A stretch of 36,992 nt of DNA from Candidatus Peribacteria bacterium (GTDB lineage Bacteria; Patescibacteriota; Gracilibacteria; UBA1369; UBA12463). Where the stretch lies: the NCBI GenBank assembly GCA_943349045.1, contig CALQZC010000006.1:1-36992 (forward strand), written 5' to 3'. Under the pieces are notes generated by a model. It worked only from the letters and a program-made list of their open reading frames with translations, was not told where the DNA came from and searched no databases. The first letter of the stretch is position 1, and each line of letters starts with the position of its first letter. This document shows positions 18,231 to 27,989 of the stretch, piece after piece. Position numbers and translations under genes: made by a program.

Positions 18231-21200
18231 GAGTACCACGTTGTCATTACCGGAACACCTATAAGCATGACCACACCTTCATCTATCTAGAAGCTGGCCA
18301 GAATACCGCGAAAGCTCCAGAGGCCATTCAGAAAAAAGAGGCCATCCTCAAAAAAGATGTCATCGACGAAAAAGCTCTTCAGGAAAAGATGACGTCAATT
18401 CAAAATAAAATTGATGCATCACCGCTCGATGCGGAGCATAAGGAAAAGGTAAAAGCAGAACTAAAAAAAATGGATAGTGAGCACGCCGACGCGATCGGTA
18501 AGCTCAGCAACGTCACGGAAAAGTCTCTCAAGGCCGCAGGAGAAAAGTTTCAAGAAGATCTCAAGTATTTCGAAATTCGACCCGAGGTCGTATTTCTTTT
18601 CGACACGATCAATAGCTCAGAGTTCAAAGAAATCCAGAAGCAGCAGCCGAACATACGGGCATTGGAAACAAAGACAAAAGCCGCAGCAGATTTGTATCGC
18701 TCACATCTGATGGCTAATGGCGAGTCCGCTCCAGGTCACGAGACGGATTTGGAAGGACACATGTTGGCAATACAGGCGCTCTACGCTGGATTGGAACCAG
18801 TCGTACAGCAGAAAGAGCATCTGAGTGGTGGAGATGAGAGCCAGCTCAAGACATTAGAAAAAATACTGGGTGAGAAAAATAATTTCACGCTCGCGAACTT
18901 CAAAGAAAATGCCGGCATCCATGGTGGTATCGAGAGCAGTGAGTCAAAACTCAGAATTCCAGGAAGTCTCGTAGAGCTGCAGGGTCGACAACAGGTGATA
19001 GAAAATAATCTCACTCGCATACGAAGCATTCTCTATCGCACCACAGGTAATCCTAAGTACGAAGCAGCCTACACGCAAGAGACCAAAGCAAAGCAAAACG
19101 CACTCACCGGTCAGGTAGCTGCCACCATGGATGCCCTGCAGGCTGCCCCCTACGAAGTAGAGATAAAAAAACATGCTCAAGAGAAACTTGGCAAACTTGG
19201 AACAGAGTTGCAAGACCTCCAGAACATGCGCGGCAAAGATCCCATCAATGCACAAAGAGGGGCAGTCGATCTTCTCCAACGACTTCGAGGATTCACCAAA
19301 GGATACAGAGTGGGTGATGCAGATCAGGATCTCAAGATGGTAGAACTCAAAAAATACTCAGACGTAGAAAAAGCATTCCATAACGGTGTGCAGCAATACA
19401 TCGGAGAAACAGAAAACCTCATCCTCGATGCGACGACAAACAACCCTTCCATGAAGACATATCAGCAGGAGGCTATAAGCGTCATAAGTAATACACAGCC
19501 ATTTGTGAGTAGTATTGGCACGCTCTTCAAGCAGATGCAAGCCGGTAAAACACCAAGTGAGTCTGATATGAAAATGTTCCACGAGGATGCCAACAGAATT
19601 CTCCTAGACCCAACCTTCAATAAACTCGCAGGTTCAGATGCCAATCAATTCTTTGGGAATCTCAAAATTCCAGATGAAGCAACGTCACCACGACTGCATG
19701 AAGCGATGACGAAGATCAAAGATATGCAGGACAAAGTAAGCGCCTACATGAAAACTCTTAACGTTCTCACGCGACAGGTCGTGGGAATAAAAGGCCATGG
19801 CGTGGGACTCGAAGCCTTCCTCAAAGACGCAGGCAAATTTTTATTGGTCACCACCGCAGCCGTTGCAGGAGCGGTCGCCATGACAGCCCTTGCCCCAGCC
19901 ACAGGTGGTGCGTCGCTTGTTGCTGCTAAAATTGTCGCCACCTCCCTCGGTGCCGCCATTGGTGCCAACTACATGACTGCCGCCATCGAAGGAAACACCG
20001 ATGCCATCGGCACCGAAAACATGCTCAAATCCTGGGGCCAAGGCATGCTATTCTCTGGCGGCGGGATGATCGCAGGTCAGGCCCTCGGCACGGTCCTCGG
20101 TAAAAGCGCGCAGGTACTTTCCAAGACACTCAATATCGCACCCGATAAAATTTTCACCGCTCCATCTATCCAGACAGGCATCAAAACTTTGGGCCTGAAA
20201 GGCTATCTCCAGCAAGTGGCCTCAGAAACCAAAGAAGAAATGTTCGAAGAAGCCATGCAAAAAATAGGTGAAGGTCTCGCTCCAAACAACCCATATCTCG
20301 GCTTCGTATTCTCGCTTATTCCATCCGCATCTGGCAAGGCGCGCGACATTCTCCACGCTGGAGGGATCGAGAGCACGATAACCAATAGTGGCGTAGAAGT
20401 AGAGTACGATAATGTGGAGAACGCGGTTAAGGCGCTCGTCAAAGCACAAGCACCAGCAGAGGTGGTGGACGCCGTAAAAAACAATGTAGCCGCAAAATTA
20501 ACACAAAATGGAGTAGATATAGTCATTCGTCCATCGCCGGAAATCGAAGCTGCTGCTCGTAAGGCAGGTCTCGATGTTGTCACAGAGCAGCAATTAAGAG
20601 TGAAGGCCGAAGAGCTCCGCGAAAAAGCCGATAAGGCAAAAGCTGACGGTAAGCCAGATGCAAAGCTGGAAGCGAAGGCCCAGGATGCCGAGAGGGCATT
20701 CCGAGAGGCCGAGATAAAAGCAGAGACTTCTCTCGTTGCAGAAAAAGAACTCCTTCTGAAGCAACATCTCGATGGCATGTGTCCATGTCATCATGGAACG
20801 ATGAGTGCGATAGGCAAGGTCGATAGCACGGGAAAAGATGTTTTCGAAAGGAGTAAGCAGCTCGATGCAGCCCTCGCAAGAATGGATGCATATCAGGCAT
20901 CAGTCGACCAAGACGGACACGTAACCAAAATGCGTGAGAAATTTTCCAACGAAGCTCTCGACAGTACGACTGAGGCAGGAAAAAAAGTCGATGCGGCTCT
21001 AGCCGGTCAGCAAGTTGAAGTTGAAGTACGCCTTCCAGATGGAACAAGAAAGACGGAACAGATCGCAATTCGAAAAGAATTACTCACTCCCGATACGCTT
21101 CTCAAATTAGCATCAGGTGAACCGCTGGAGATGGGAATGTATGATACATATTTACATAAACATCTTTCGGAAAATCTGAGTAGTTCTCTTGATGATGCCA

Positions 21201-23392
21201 TCAAGCCCAACAAGCAAGATAGTCCTGAGACAGTGAGCTATAAAGAAAAATTAAAAAATACACGCGGCCAGATTCTAGAAGCAGCAAGAAAGGGTGATGC
21301 AGCAGCTATAGATGCGCTTCTTGATTTTGCAACGGATAAGCAGAAGAAATTCATAAAAGATGGATTAATGGGGGCATTTGAGAAATCGCAGCAGGGTACG
21401 GAAGTTTTCAAACGTAGTCATGCCGAAATGAATGCGGAAGGAAAGGACATCTCAAGGCAATTCATGAGTGATACGGTGAATAAAATGTTCGACGATTTCG
21501 CTAGAAATTATGAAAAAGAAAATCCTGGCCAGAAAATTGATCAAGCAGCGCTTGAAAAAATAAAGGGTGAAATCATGAAGGCAGGTATAGATCAGCACAT
21601 TGATAATCCACCCCAATACGTATCACACGGGTTTGATCACTCACTTCGCGTGATGGAAAATATATCAACTATTCTGAAAGGAAGTCCTGGAGCCGTAAAG
21701 GGCATGATGGAAAAATACAATGTCACCGAGTCACAGGCTCGACTCATAATGTTGATGACCGGAGTATGTCACGATTATGGCTATCCAACCGTTGGAGACA
21801 TGAATAAGTCTCTCCATGCGATCACGGGAACCTATCGCTTCATCACGGATATCGCGATGCCGCTTGCGAAGGCCATAAATCTCGACCTTTCTAATCCCGA
21901 TCATCAGAAGCTCATCAAGAACTTCGCAAACAGTATTGAGTGTCACTCAGCCGATAAAACAGATACCACATACGAGAATGAAAAGGGAGGTAAGGATAAG
22001 CTCGACTTCGATCGAAAAATTACCGTTGAACTCATTATTCCTGGAACCGATATTACGTATACGCAAGAATTTCTCTTTATGAAGAGTACATTTGATACCT
22101 ATCCGGGCGGTCAAGATGCGATATCGGCCAATATTCTCGATTTCTATCGGAAGAACAATATTCCGATCACGGGAAAGTTTCTCGTTGAAGGAGGTAAATT
22201 CGAAGGTCGTTATGTCGATCTCCCTGGATCAAAGCAAAAAGGCTCACTTCCAGCAGGCATAGCCTATCGAGGAGCAGAAATGAGCACTCGAAAAGTTGAT
22301 GAAAACGGAAATATCGTTACCGCCTCGAGACACACGCTACCGAGCGAAATGGAGGCCACCGGTTCAAAAGAGTTTAAATTCGACCCCCTCCTAGCCCTCG
22401 TTCGATACGCCGACAACCTCGATATGCAAGAGAGTCGCTTCTCCGACTTCCAAAAGACGCCAATATTCAAGCGACTCTTTGAGCGTATGGGTGCGGAACG
22501 ATCAATGAGAACTGAAGTAGGGGAGCAAACTATTTCCAACGCCCTGAATGATGCTCTGTCGGGAAATGAGGTGCACATACCAACCATAGACGCCCTTCCA
22601 AAATCAGCAGACGGAAAGCCTATCCTCTATGAAGGAGAACTCCTCACGCTCACGAAGGCGCTCATCGAGCAAAATGGCAAGTTAACCGATGATGAAAAAG
22701 CAAGGCTCAGCAAAGATGAGGCGAAGGCCCTTGTCGAAAGCCGAACAAAAGAGCTTCGAGCCAGAAATCTCCCTCGCCTTCTCGAGCTTGTACGTACGGC
22801 TACTCTACAGAAATTTGGTGATCCCCCAGTATCACTCACGCCCGAGGCACATAACACGATCATTGAAGCCCTCAAAGATATCGTTGCCAATAGCGCAAAC
22901 TCACCAAAAGATCTGAAAAATAAGATACAGAGCGTCTTGTCCACCATTGCCCTCGCGGATGAAAAAGCAAATATACCAACGGAACAAAAATATCTCGATC
23001 TCATCGACAAGTATATTGGTACCGTCAACGAAGTTTCCTTCAGGCACTTCGGTGGATGCCGCCCGATCGACAAGATTGATGTACAGAACGGTGTTATGGC
23101 TCTCACACTCAATCCTGAGGTAGTGAAAAGATATCTGGGCCTAGTAGCTGCAGAAAAGGTGCCAGGCCAAAGTGTACCAATCAATATTCCTGTGAATATC
23201 TATCAGATTTGGAGAGGTATCGAAGCCTATGAGTCCTTGACAGTAGATGGTAAAAAGATGAAACTCAAAATATCCATGAAAGGTACTCCAGACTTCGAGT
23301 TTGATCCAAATAAAGTAAATGATGATGAATCCACAAGTATGCTCTTTGCTGAGGCTTACCAGAAGTGGGAATCTGCAAATGTACAAAAATAA
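18227..23392 (+). CDS. giant multidomain protein (1721 aa) with coiled-coil-like N-terminus, central hydrophobic segment and HD-superfamily phosphohydrolase-like domain
   Basis: Uninterrupted 5.2-kb ORF. HD-type motifs HGFDHSLRV (H1134/H1138), CHDYGYP (H1182-D1183), LVRYADNLD (D1396); hydrophobic FLLVTTAAVAGAVAMTALAPATGGASLVAAKIVATSLGAAIGANYM. Confidence 0.85.
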   Translation: MRVPRCHYRNTYKHDHTFIYLEAGQNTAKAPEAIQKKEAILKKDVIDEKALQEKMTSIQNKIDASPLDAEHKEKVKAELKKMDSEHADAIGKLSNVTEKSLKAAGEKFQEDLKYFEIRPEVVFLFDTINSSEFKEIQKQQPNIRALETKTKAAADLYRSHLMANGESAPGHETDLEGHMLAIQALYAGLEPVVQQKEHLSGGDESQLKTLEKILGEKNNFTLANFKENAGIHGGIESSESKLRIPGSLVELQGRQQVIENNLTRIRSILYRTTGNPKYEAAYTQETKAKQNALTGQVAATMDALQAAPYEVEIKKHAQEKLGKLGTELQDLQNMRGKDPINAQRGAVDLLQRLRGFTKGYRVGDADQDLKMVELKKYSDVEKAFHNGVQQYIGETENLILDATTNNPSMKTYQQEAISVISNTQPFVSSIGTLFKQMQAGKTPSESDMKMFHEDANRILLDPTFNKLAGSDANQFFGNLKIPDEATSPRLHEAMTKIKDMQDKVSAYMKTLNVLTRQVVGIKGHGVGLEAFLKDAGKFLLVTTAAVAGAVAMTALAPATGGASLVAAKIVATSLGAAIGANYMTAAIEGNTDAIGTENMLKSWGQGMLFSGGGMIAGQALGTVLGKSAQVLSKTLNIAPDKIFTAPSIQTGIKTLGLKGYLQQVASETKEEMFEEAMQKIGEGLAPNNPYLGFVFSLIPSASGKARDILHAGGIESTITNSGVEVEYDNVENAVKALVKAQAPAEVVDAVKNNVAAKLTQNGVDIVIRPSPEIEAAARKAGLDVVTEQQLRVKAEELREKADKAKADGKPDAKLEAKAQDAERAFREAEIKAETSLVAEKELLLKQHLDGMCPCHHGTMSAIGKVDSTGKDVFERSKQLDAALARMDAYQASVDQDGHVTKMREKFSNEALDSTTEAGKKVDAALAGQQVEVEVRLPDGTRKTEQIAIRKELLTPDTLLKLASGEPLEMGMYDTYLHKHLSENLSSSLDDAIKPNKQDSPETVSYKEKLKNTRGQILEAARKGDAAAIDALLDFATDKQKKFIKDGLMGAFEKSQQGTEVFKRSHAEMNAEGKDISRQFMSDTVNKMFDDFARNYEKENPGQKIDQAALEKIKGEIMKAGIDQHIDNPPQYVSHGFDHSLRVMENISTILKGSPGAVKGMMEKYNVTESQARLIMLMTGVCHDYGYPTVGDMNKSLHAITGTYRFITDIAMPLAKAINLDLSNPDHQKLIKNFANSIECHSADKTDTTYENEKGGKDKLDFDRKITVELIIPGTDITYTQEFLFMKSTFDTYPGGQDAISANILDFYRKNNIPITGKFLVEGGKFEGRYVDLPGSKQKGSLPAGIAYRGAEMSTRKVDENGNIVTASRHTLPSEMEATGSKEFKFDPLLALVRYADNLDMQESRFSDFQKTPIFKRLFERMGAERSMRTEVGEQTISNALNDALSGNEVHIPTIDALPKSADGKPILYEGELLTLTKALIEQNGKLTDDEKARLSKDEAKALVESRTKELRARNLPRLLELVRTATLQKFGDPPVSLTPEAHNTIIEALKDIVANSANSPKDLKNKIQSVLSTIALADEKANIPTEQKYLDLIDKYIGTVNEVSFRHFGGCRPIDKIDVQNGVMALTLNPEVVKRYLGLVAAEKVPGQSVPINIPVNIYQIWRGIEAYESLTVDGKKMKLKISMKGTPDFEFDPNKVNDDESTSMLFAEAYQKWESANVQK

Positions 23393-23425
23393 AGACTTTT
23401 TAATTTCTAAAATAAAAATCAATCC

Positions 23426-24100
23426 ATGGATACATTAGAACACTTTGATACCGACAATATGATTGATCTGACCCTTCCGGAAAATGAAGCAGTAGTAAGT
23501 AAGATGAAAGATATGGGAGAGGTGGGACAGTTCGTACTTTTACTCCTTGAGCGGGCAAAAAGCGAAGGAAAATTACTGACGCTATCAGGCCTAGGTACCG
23601 GAAAAATATCGCTCCTCTACGACAACGATGGTGTTAAATTTTGTTTACGACCTTCTATGGATGTTGGAGATGAGGGGATCTCCCATGCTCACTACGCTCT
23701 GCGCACCTACTTCTACAAGAAACCCTGGGTTCGCGATATCGTGTCACGAATTCCGGATAACGGATGGGTTGAAATTTGGCCTGTTACCTTCGCTGAGATA
23801 TGCTCCGGCCTCGTCGGAGAGAAATTCAATCTTGATGTTATTGAACGTCAGTATCCGAACGTTAAATATCCAAAAATCATAAGTATTATTGAATCAGAAA
23901 CCAAAGGTCTTGATCAATACTTCACATATAGGCCAGCCCCAGGATTAGAGTTCTTTAGAATGGTATTTCGGGACGAGACGGTGAAAGAAGCCTACTTGCA
24001 GGACGACCAGGTGGCACTGCAGCCATTAAAGGATATTCTTGCGCAGGCACTTCCAAAAATTCACCAAAAATTACTCGAAGCAAACGGAGAAAATCATTAA
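23426..24100 (+). CDS. hypothetical protein (224 aa)
   Basis: ORF starting 33 bp after the giant gene, same strand; no recognised family. Confidence 0.78.
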   Translation: MDTLEHFDTDNMIDLTLPENEAVVSKMKDMGEVGQFVLLLLERAKSEGKLLTLSGLGTGKISLLYDNDGVKFCLRPSMDVGDEGISHAHYALRTYFYKKPWVRDIVSRIPDNGWVEIWPVTFAEICSGLVGEKFNLDVIERQYPNVKYPKIISIIESETKGLDQYFTYRPAPGLEFFRMVFRDETVKEAYLQDDQVALQPLKDILAQALPKIHQKLLEANGENH

Positions 24101-24103
24101 GAC

Positions 24104-24850
24104 TTAGAGCTGCTCCGCAATCGCATCATCAATCTCATAGTTACCATAGACGGTAGTCACATCGTCGTCCTCTTCGAGGAGTTCAATCAACTTGAGTAAT
24201 TGGCGAGCCTTTTCAAGATCACTGATAGTGACCGTATTTTTCGGAAGGTAGGTAATTTCACTCTTCGACACGGTATACCCGGATTTCTCGAGAGCAACTT
24301 TTACCGCATGGAGCTGCGAAGGATCCGTCTTCACCTCGACCGTACCCTCACCAACATTCACATCGGAGGCACCGGCATCGATAGCCGCGAGCTCGATTTC
24401 ATCAGCCGACTTACCTGCGAGATTCACCTCAATCAACCCAACCTTATCAAACATCCACGCAACACTCCCAGCGGCACTCATCTCGCCGCCATTTTTCATC
24501 AACACGAGCTTCACACTCTGGAGTGAGCGGTTTTTATTGTCGGTAAGAACATCCACGAGCATCACCGTATTCGCCGGACCTCGTATCTCATATAACGCAT
24601 CCACGATGATAGTATCATCCTTGAGTTCACCGGTACCCTTCTTGATCGCACGCTCGACATTCGCGTTTGGAACACCATCAGCCTTCGCGCGTTCAACAGC
24701 CGAACGGAGCGTTGGATTTGTCACCATGTCGCCACCACTTCGCGCGGCAACTTCAATCAACTTTCCATGTTTGGAGTACGACTTCCCCTTTTTCGCATCA
24801 GTAACCGACTTTCGGGCTTGAATATTGTGCCACTTGGAATGACCGGACAT
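24104..24850 (-). CDS. yebC: YebC/PmpR family transcriptional/translation regulatory protein
   Basis: MSGHSKWHNIQARKSVTDAKKGKSYSKHGKLIEVAARSGG... classic YebC N-terminus. Confidence 0.96.
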   Translation of the reverse strand: MSGHSKWHNIQARKSVTDAKKGKSYSKHGKLIEVAARSGGDMVTNPTLRSAVERAKADGVPNANVERAIKKGTGELKDDTIIVDALYEIRGPANTVMLVDVLTDNKNRSLQSVKLVLMKNGGEMSAAGSVAWMFDKVGLIEVNLAGKSADEIELAAIDAGASDVNVGEGTVEVKTDPSQLHAVKVALEKSGYTVSKSEITYLPKNTVTISDLEKARQLLKLIELLEEDDDVTTVYGNYEIDDAIAEQL

Positions 24851-24873
24851 ATGGTTTCATGTAAAAATATATT

Positions 24874-26040
24874 TTATCTCACCGCCTTGGCAACTTCATT
24901 GCTCACGCCTGGCTCAAAGACGCCTGGGATGATTTTGTCGGCAGTTGGATCTTTGACGAGAGCAGCGAGATTCTTTGCGGCGGCGATCTGCATGTCGATG
25001 GTGATGAGTTTGACGCGGTTGTCGAGGGCTCCACGGAAGATGCCGGGAAAGACGAGGACGTTGTTGAGTTGGTTAGGGAAGTCACTGCGGCCGGTTGCCA
25101 CAACAGCGGCACCAGCGGCTGTTGCGTCCCCTGGCATAATCTCAGGAATCGGGTTCGCCATGGCGAACACAATGGCGCCAGGAGCCATGGTTTTGACCAT
25201 CTCGCCGTTGATAACACCAGCCTTTGAGACACCGATGAACATGTCGGCATCACGCATGGCGTCGGCCATCGAGCCGCGAATACCACGTGGATTGGTTTTT
25301 CGAGCGTAGAGAATTTTTTCCTCGTTCATGTCGGCTCGGTCTTCGGAGATGATGCCTTTGGAATCGACAAGGATGATGTCCTTGGCCCCCGCGGCCATGA
25401 GGAGGTCCGCGATTGCAATACCGGCGGCACCGGCACCGCTCATGGCAATTTTGAGAGTGTCGAGCTGTTTGCCGACGACCTTCAGGGCATTATATAAACC
25501 AGCGAGTACCACCACTGCGGTGCCGTGCTGATCATCATGGAAGACAGGAATATCGAGCTCCTGCTGCAATCGTCGCTCCACCTCGAAACATCGAGGCGCC
25601 GAGATATCTTCCAGATTAATTCCGCCAAACACCGGAGCGATCAACTTCACCGTTCGAACAATCTCTTCGACATCTTGTGAATCGATACAGATCGGAAACG
25701 CATCCACATCAGCAAATTTTTTAAACAAAGCACATTTTCCCTCCATCACCGGAAGTCCCGCCCGCGCGCCGATATTTCCAAGACCCAAAACCGCGCTTCC
25801 ATCACTCACCACCGCAACCGTATTATTTTTGATCGTGGTCGAGTACAGTGCCTCAGTCTCACGACTTCGGCCCTCCGCCATGGCCAAAGCCTCCTCCTCA
25901 GCAATCAACTTGCAAGGATCGGCAACACCAGGCGTGTAGTACACTTTTAAGTCATCAATCACATCAAGCGGCACCTTTAAACCAGTGAACAACTTTCCCT
26001 TATACTTCTTGTGTTGTTCGATCGCAAACGTCGTGTCCAT
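24874..26040 (-). CDS. NAD(P)-dependent malic enzyme
   Basis: VYYTPGVADPCKLIAEE, NNTVAVVSDGSAVLGLGNIGARAGLPVMEGKCALFKKFADVDAFPIC, FHDDQHGTAVVVLAGLYNAL. Confidence 0.95.
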   Translation of the reverse strand: MDTTFAIEQHKKYKGKLFTGLKVPLDVIDDLKVYYTPGVADPCKLIAEEEALAMAEGRSRETEALYSTTIKNNTVAVVSDGSAVLGLGNIGARAGLPVMEGKCALFKKFADVDAFPICIDSQDVEEIVRTVKLIAPVFGGINLEDISAPRCFEVERRLQQELDIPVFHDDQHGTAVVVLAGLYNALKVVGKQLDTLKIAMSGAGAAGIAIADLLMAAGAKDIILVDSKGIISEDRADMNEEKILYARKTNPRGIRGSMADAMRDADMFIGVSKAGVINGEMVKTMAPGAIVFAMANPIPEIMPGDATAAGAAVVATGRSDFPNQLNNVLVFPGIFRGALDNRVKLITIDMQIAAAKNLAALVKDPTADKIIPGVFEPGVSNEVAKAVR

Positions 26041-26050
26041 ACATAGAGGG

Positions 26051-26326
26051 TTATCGTTCAGACGGGGGCATCACGCTCGGCTTCGAGGTAGGGAAGATGA
26101 GAGATGGTGTCTGAATCGGCGAAAGCGTAGCATCTGCCGGTGTCGTTTGTGAAGCGTTTTTTTGTGCCCGCGCAGAACTGGCCGCGCTGGTCTCTTCTTT
26201 CGTCACCACGAGGCTCTTCGCAAACTTATCATGCAGAAGCGCCCCAATGGACAAGCCAATAAACACGACAACGAACATCGTGACAAACATAACAATCTGT
26301 TTTTTCCAAATAAATCCGATGGCCAT
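26051..26326 (-). CDS. small single-TM hypothetical protein
   Basis: 91-aa ORF, TM QIVMFVTMFVVVFIGLSIGALL, upstream of malic enzyme on the same strand. Confidence 0.6.
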   Translation of the reverse strand: MAIGFIWKKQIVMFVTMFVVVFIGLSIGALLHDKFAKSLVVTKEETSAASSARAQKNASQTTPADATLSPIQTPSLIFPTSKPSVMPPSER

Positions 26327-26356
26327 AATGGCGTCCGAAGGACGGCGAATTAAAAA

Positions 26357-27748
26357 CTAAAAACTTGTCGTCTTGCCGTTTCTCGTTGCTAAAATTGTAT
26401 CTGAGGCACGCTCGTATTTCAACGTCATCTCTAATTTCGCACTGTAATAATAATCGACCGCTCCAGTCCCCACACCAATCTCATCCGTCTCAATCACGAG
26501 CGCATCACCAATCGACTCAATCGTCGTTTTACCAGTTTTTTCAACAAGCACGTGCTGCTGGATCTGACTTTTCAAAGGAGCATCACCGCCAGCGGCACTG
26601 GCATCACCAGAAATCGCTGTTAGTTTCACACTCCGAACCATCGTGCGGAGGGTCTCTCGAAGTTTTGGCGTCAGTGAGCCAATTCCATACCGTCCATAGA
26701 TCACCAAAACACGCCCCTCCGGCAGGTATATAAACCAGTTTTCAATACCATCGCTGAGAATTTTTACATGAATCATCGGCGCACCTTGCAGAGCTACCTC
26801 AGTAAACTCAACATTCCGACCCGGATAGGATGACTTGCTGGCATCTCGAATATTTGCAAAAAATGCACTCGCACTCGTCACCTCGCCACCAAAGTTCGCA
26901 GAAAAATCACGTCGGAAGGTCATCTTCGCATGCAGGGGAGTAATCAGCTCATCATCATAAAACGAACTCCCATGTTTTTTTCGTATCGTCATGGTGTTGC
27001 CACTGTCACCCACGCTCCAACTCTTCGGAACTTTGAAACTCACGCCCATCGTCGAGTTGCTCACCATATTCCACTCTCGCGACATATCAAACGCCGCACC
27101 ACTGGCAAGCTTCACCTGATGAACCCGGAAGAGAATCTCCGCCGCCGCACCACGATTCATCACGGCATTCGGATAGAAATGTCCATCATCACTATCCGTC
27201 ATCACAAAAAGTTTTCTCGCCGTCATCGCATAGGGAAAATACCAGGTACCCGACTTCAGATCGGGAGGAAGGGGATCTTTCGAGCTGTTCGCATCATCCT
27301 TCTTTGGAGAAAGTTGCATGGCATTGAATGCGAGTTTCAGCGCCTCAGTACGCGTGAGCTGATTATTCGGAAGAAACTGTGCACCGGCATATCCCTGCGC
27401 TACCCCAAGCGTGTGTGCCGCCATGACATCATCAAAAAACCAGTCGTTCACCGTCACGTCTTTATAGACACTCTTCAGTTTTTTGGTATCTACCGTGCGC
27501 CCACTGAGCTTGATCGCCATCTTGAGAAACTCTGCGCGCGTCACCGGCGCCTCCGGCTTGAAGGTCTGATCCGGATATCCGCGTAGAATTTTTAAATCCT
27601 TGAAAAACTGCAGCGCCTCGCGGAACTCATAGTCCGCCGGCACATCCACAAACAGGCTTTGCAGGTTTGGCGTCGTCTGCGCCATTGCTGTAGCGGCAAC
27701 GCTCAAGCCTATCACGACGCACAAAATTCGAAAAAAGTGAGGTTTCAT
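26357..27748 (-). CDS. secreted S-layer homology (SLH) domain protein
   Basis: Signal peptide MKPHFFRILCVVIGLSVAATAMAQ; SLH repeats FVDVPADYEFREALQFFKDLKILRGYPDQTFKPEAPVTRAEFLKMA and YKDVTVNDWFFDDVMAAHTLGVAQGYAGAQFLPNNQLTRTEALKLA. Confidence 0.88.
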   Translation of the reverse strand: MKPHFFRILCVVIGLSVAATAMAQTTPNLQSLFVDVPADYEFREALQFFKDLKILRGYPDQTFKPEAPVTRAEFLKMAIKLSGRTVDTKKLKSVYKDVTVNDWFFDDVMAAHTLGVAQGYAGAQFLPNNQLTRTEALKLAFNAMQLSPKKDDANSSKDPLPPDLKSGTWYFPYAMTARKLFVMTDSDDGHFYPNAVMNRGAAAEILFRVHQVKLASGAAFDMSREWNMVSNSTMGVSFKVPKSWSVGDSGNTMTIRKKHGSSFYDDELITPLHAKMTFRRDFSANFGGEVTSASAFFANIRDASKSSYPGRNVEFTEVALQGAPMIHVKILSDGIENWFIYLPEGRVLVIYGRYGIGSLTPKLRETLRTMVRSVKLTAISGDASAAGGDAPLKSQIQQHVLVEKTGKTTIESIGDALVIETDEIGVGTGAVDYYYSAKLEMTLKYERASDTILATRNGKTTSF

Positions 27749-27888
27749 CGTAGATGATTGTATCATGCAGTACATCAGGTGTCATCCCGGCCTCGGGTAC
27801 TCTGGAATATAAATGGCTTTCCAATAAGGAAATTTGTAATTTTTGGATGTGCGAGTACATTCTGATCGCATCTCCCGCGCAAAAAAAC

Positions 27889-27917
27889 TTGATTAAATCA
27901 AATAAATGTGTTTTAAT
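27889..27917 (+). promoter_or_regulatory. promoter for the 27990 gene
   Basis: TTGATT (27889-27894), 17-nt spacer, TTTAAT (27912-27917). Confidence 0.5.
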
Positions 27918-27989
27918 GATGAAGCTCCCACTAAAAATGGCTCTCCTCCAACAATAAAAGAATCTCTTATCATTATAACATCAGAGAAC

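Noticed and set aside
20203-20778. Minus-strand 191-aa Ser/Ala-rich ORF within the giant gene
   Set aside because: Low-complexity Ser/Ala/Phe composition characteristic of the reverse complement of helical coding sequence.
18227-23392. Giant protein as a CDI/Rhs-type polymorphic toxin
   Set aside because: No signal peptide, RHS/YD or filamentous haemagglutinin repeats, and no clear short C-terminal toxin domain followed by an immunity gene; the HD domain is internal. It remains an unclassified HD protein.
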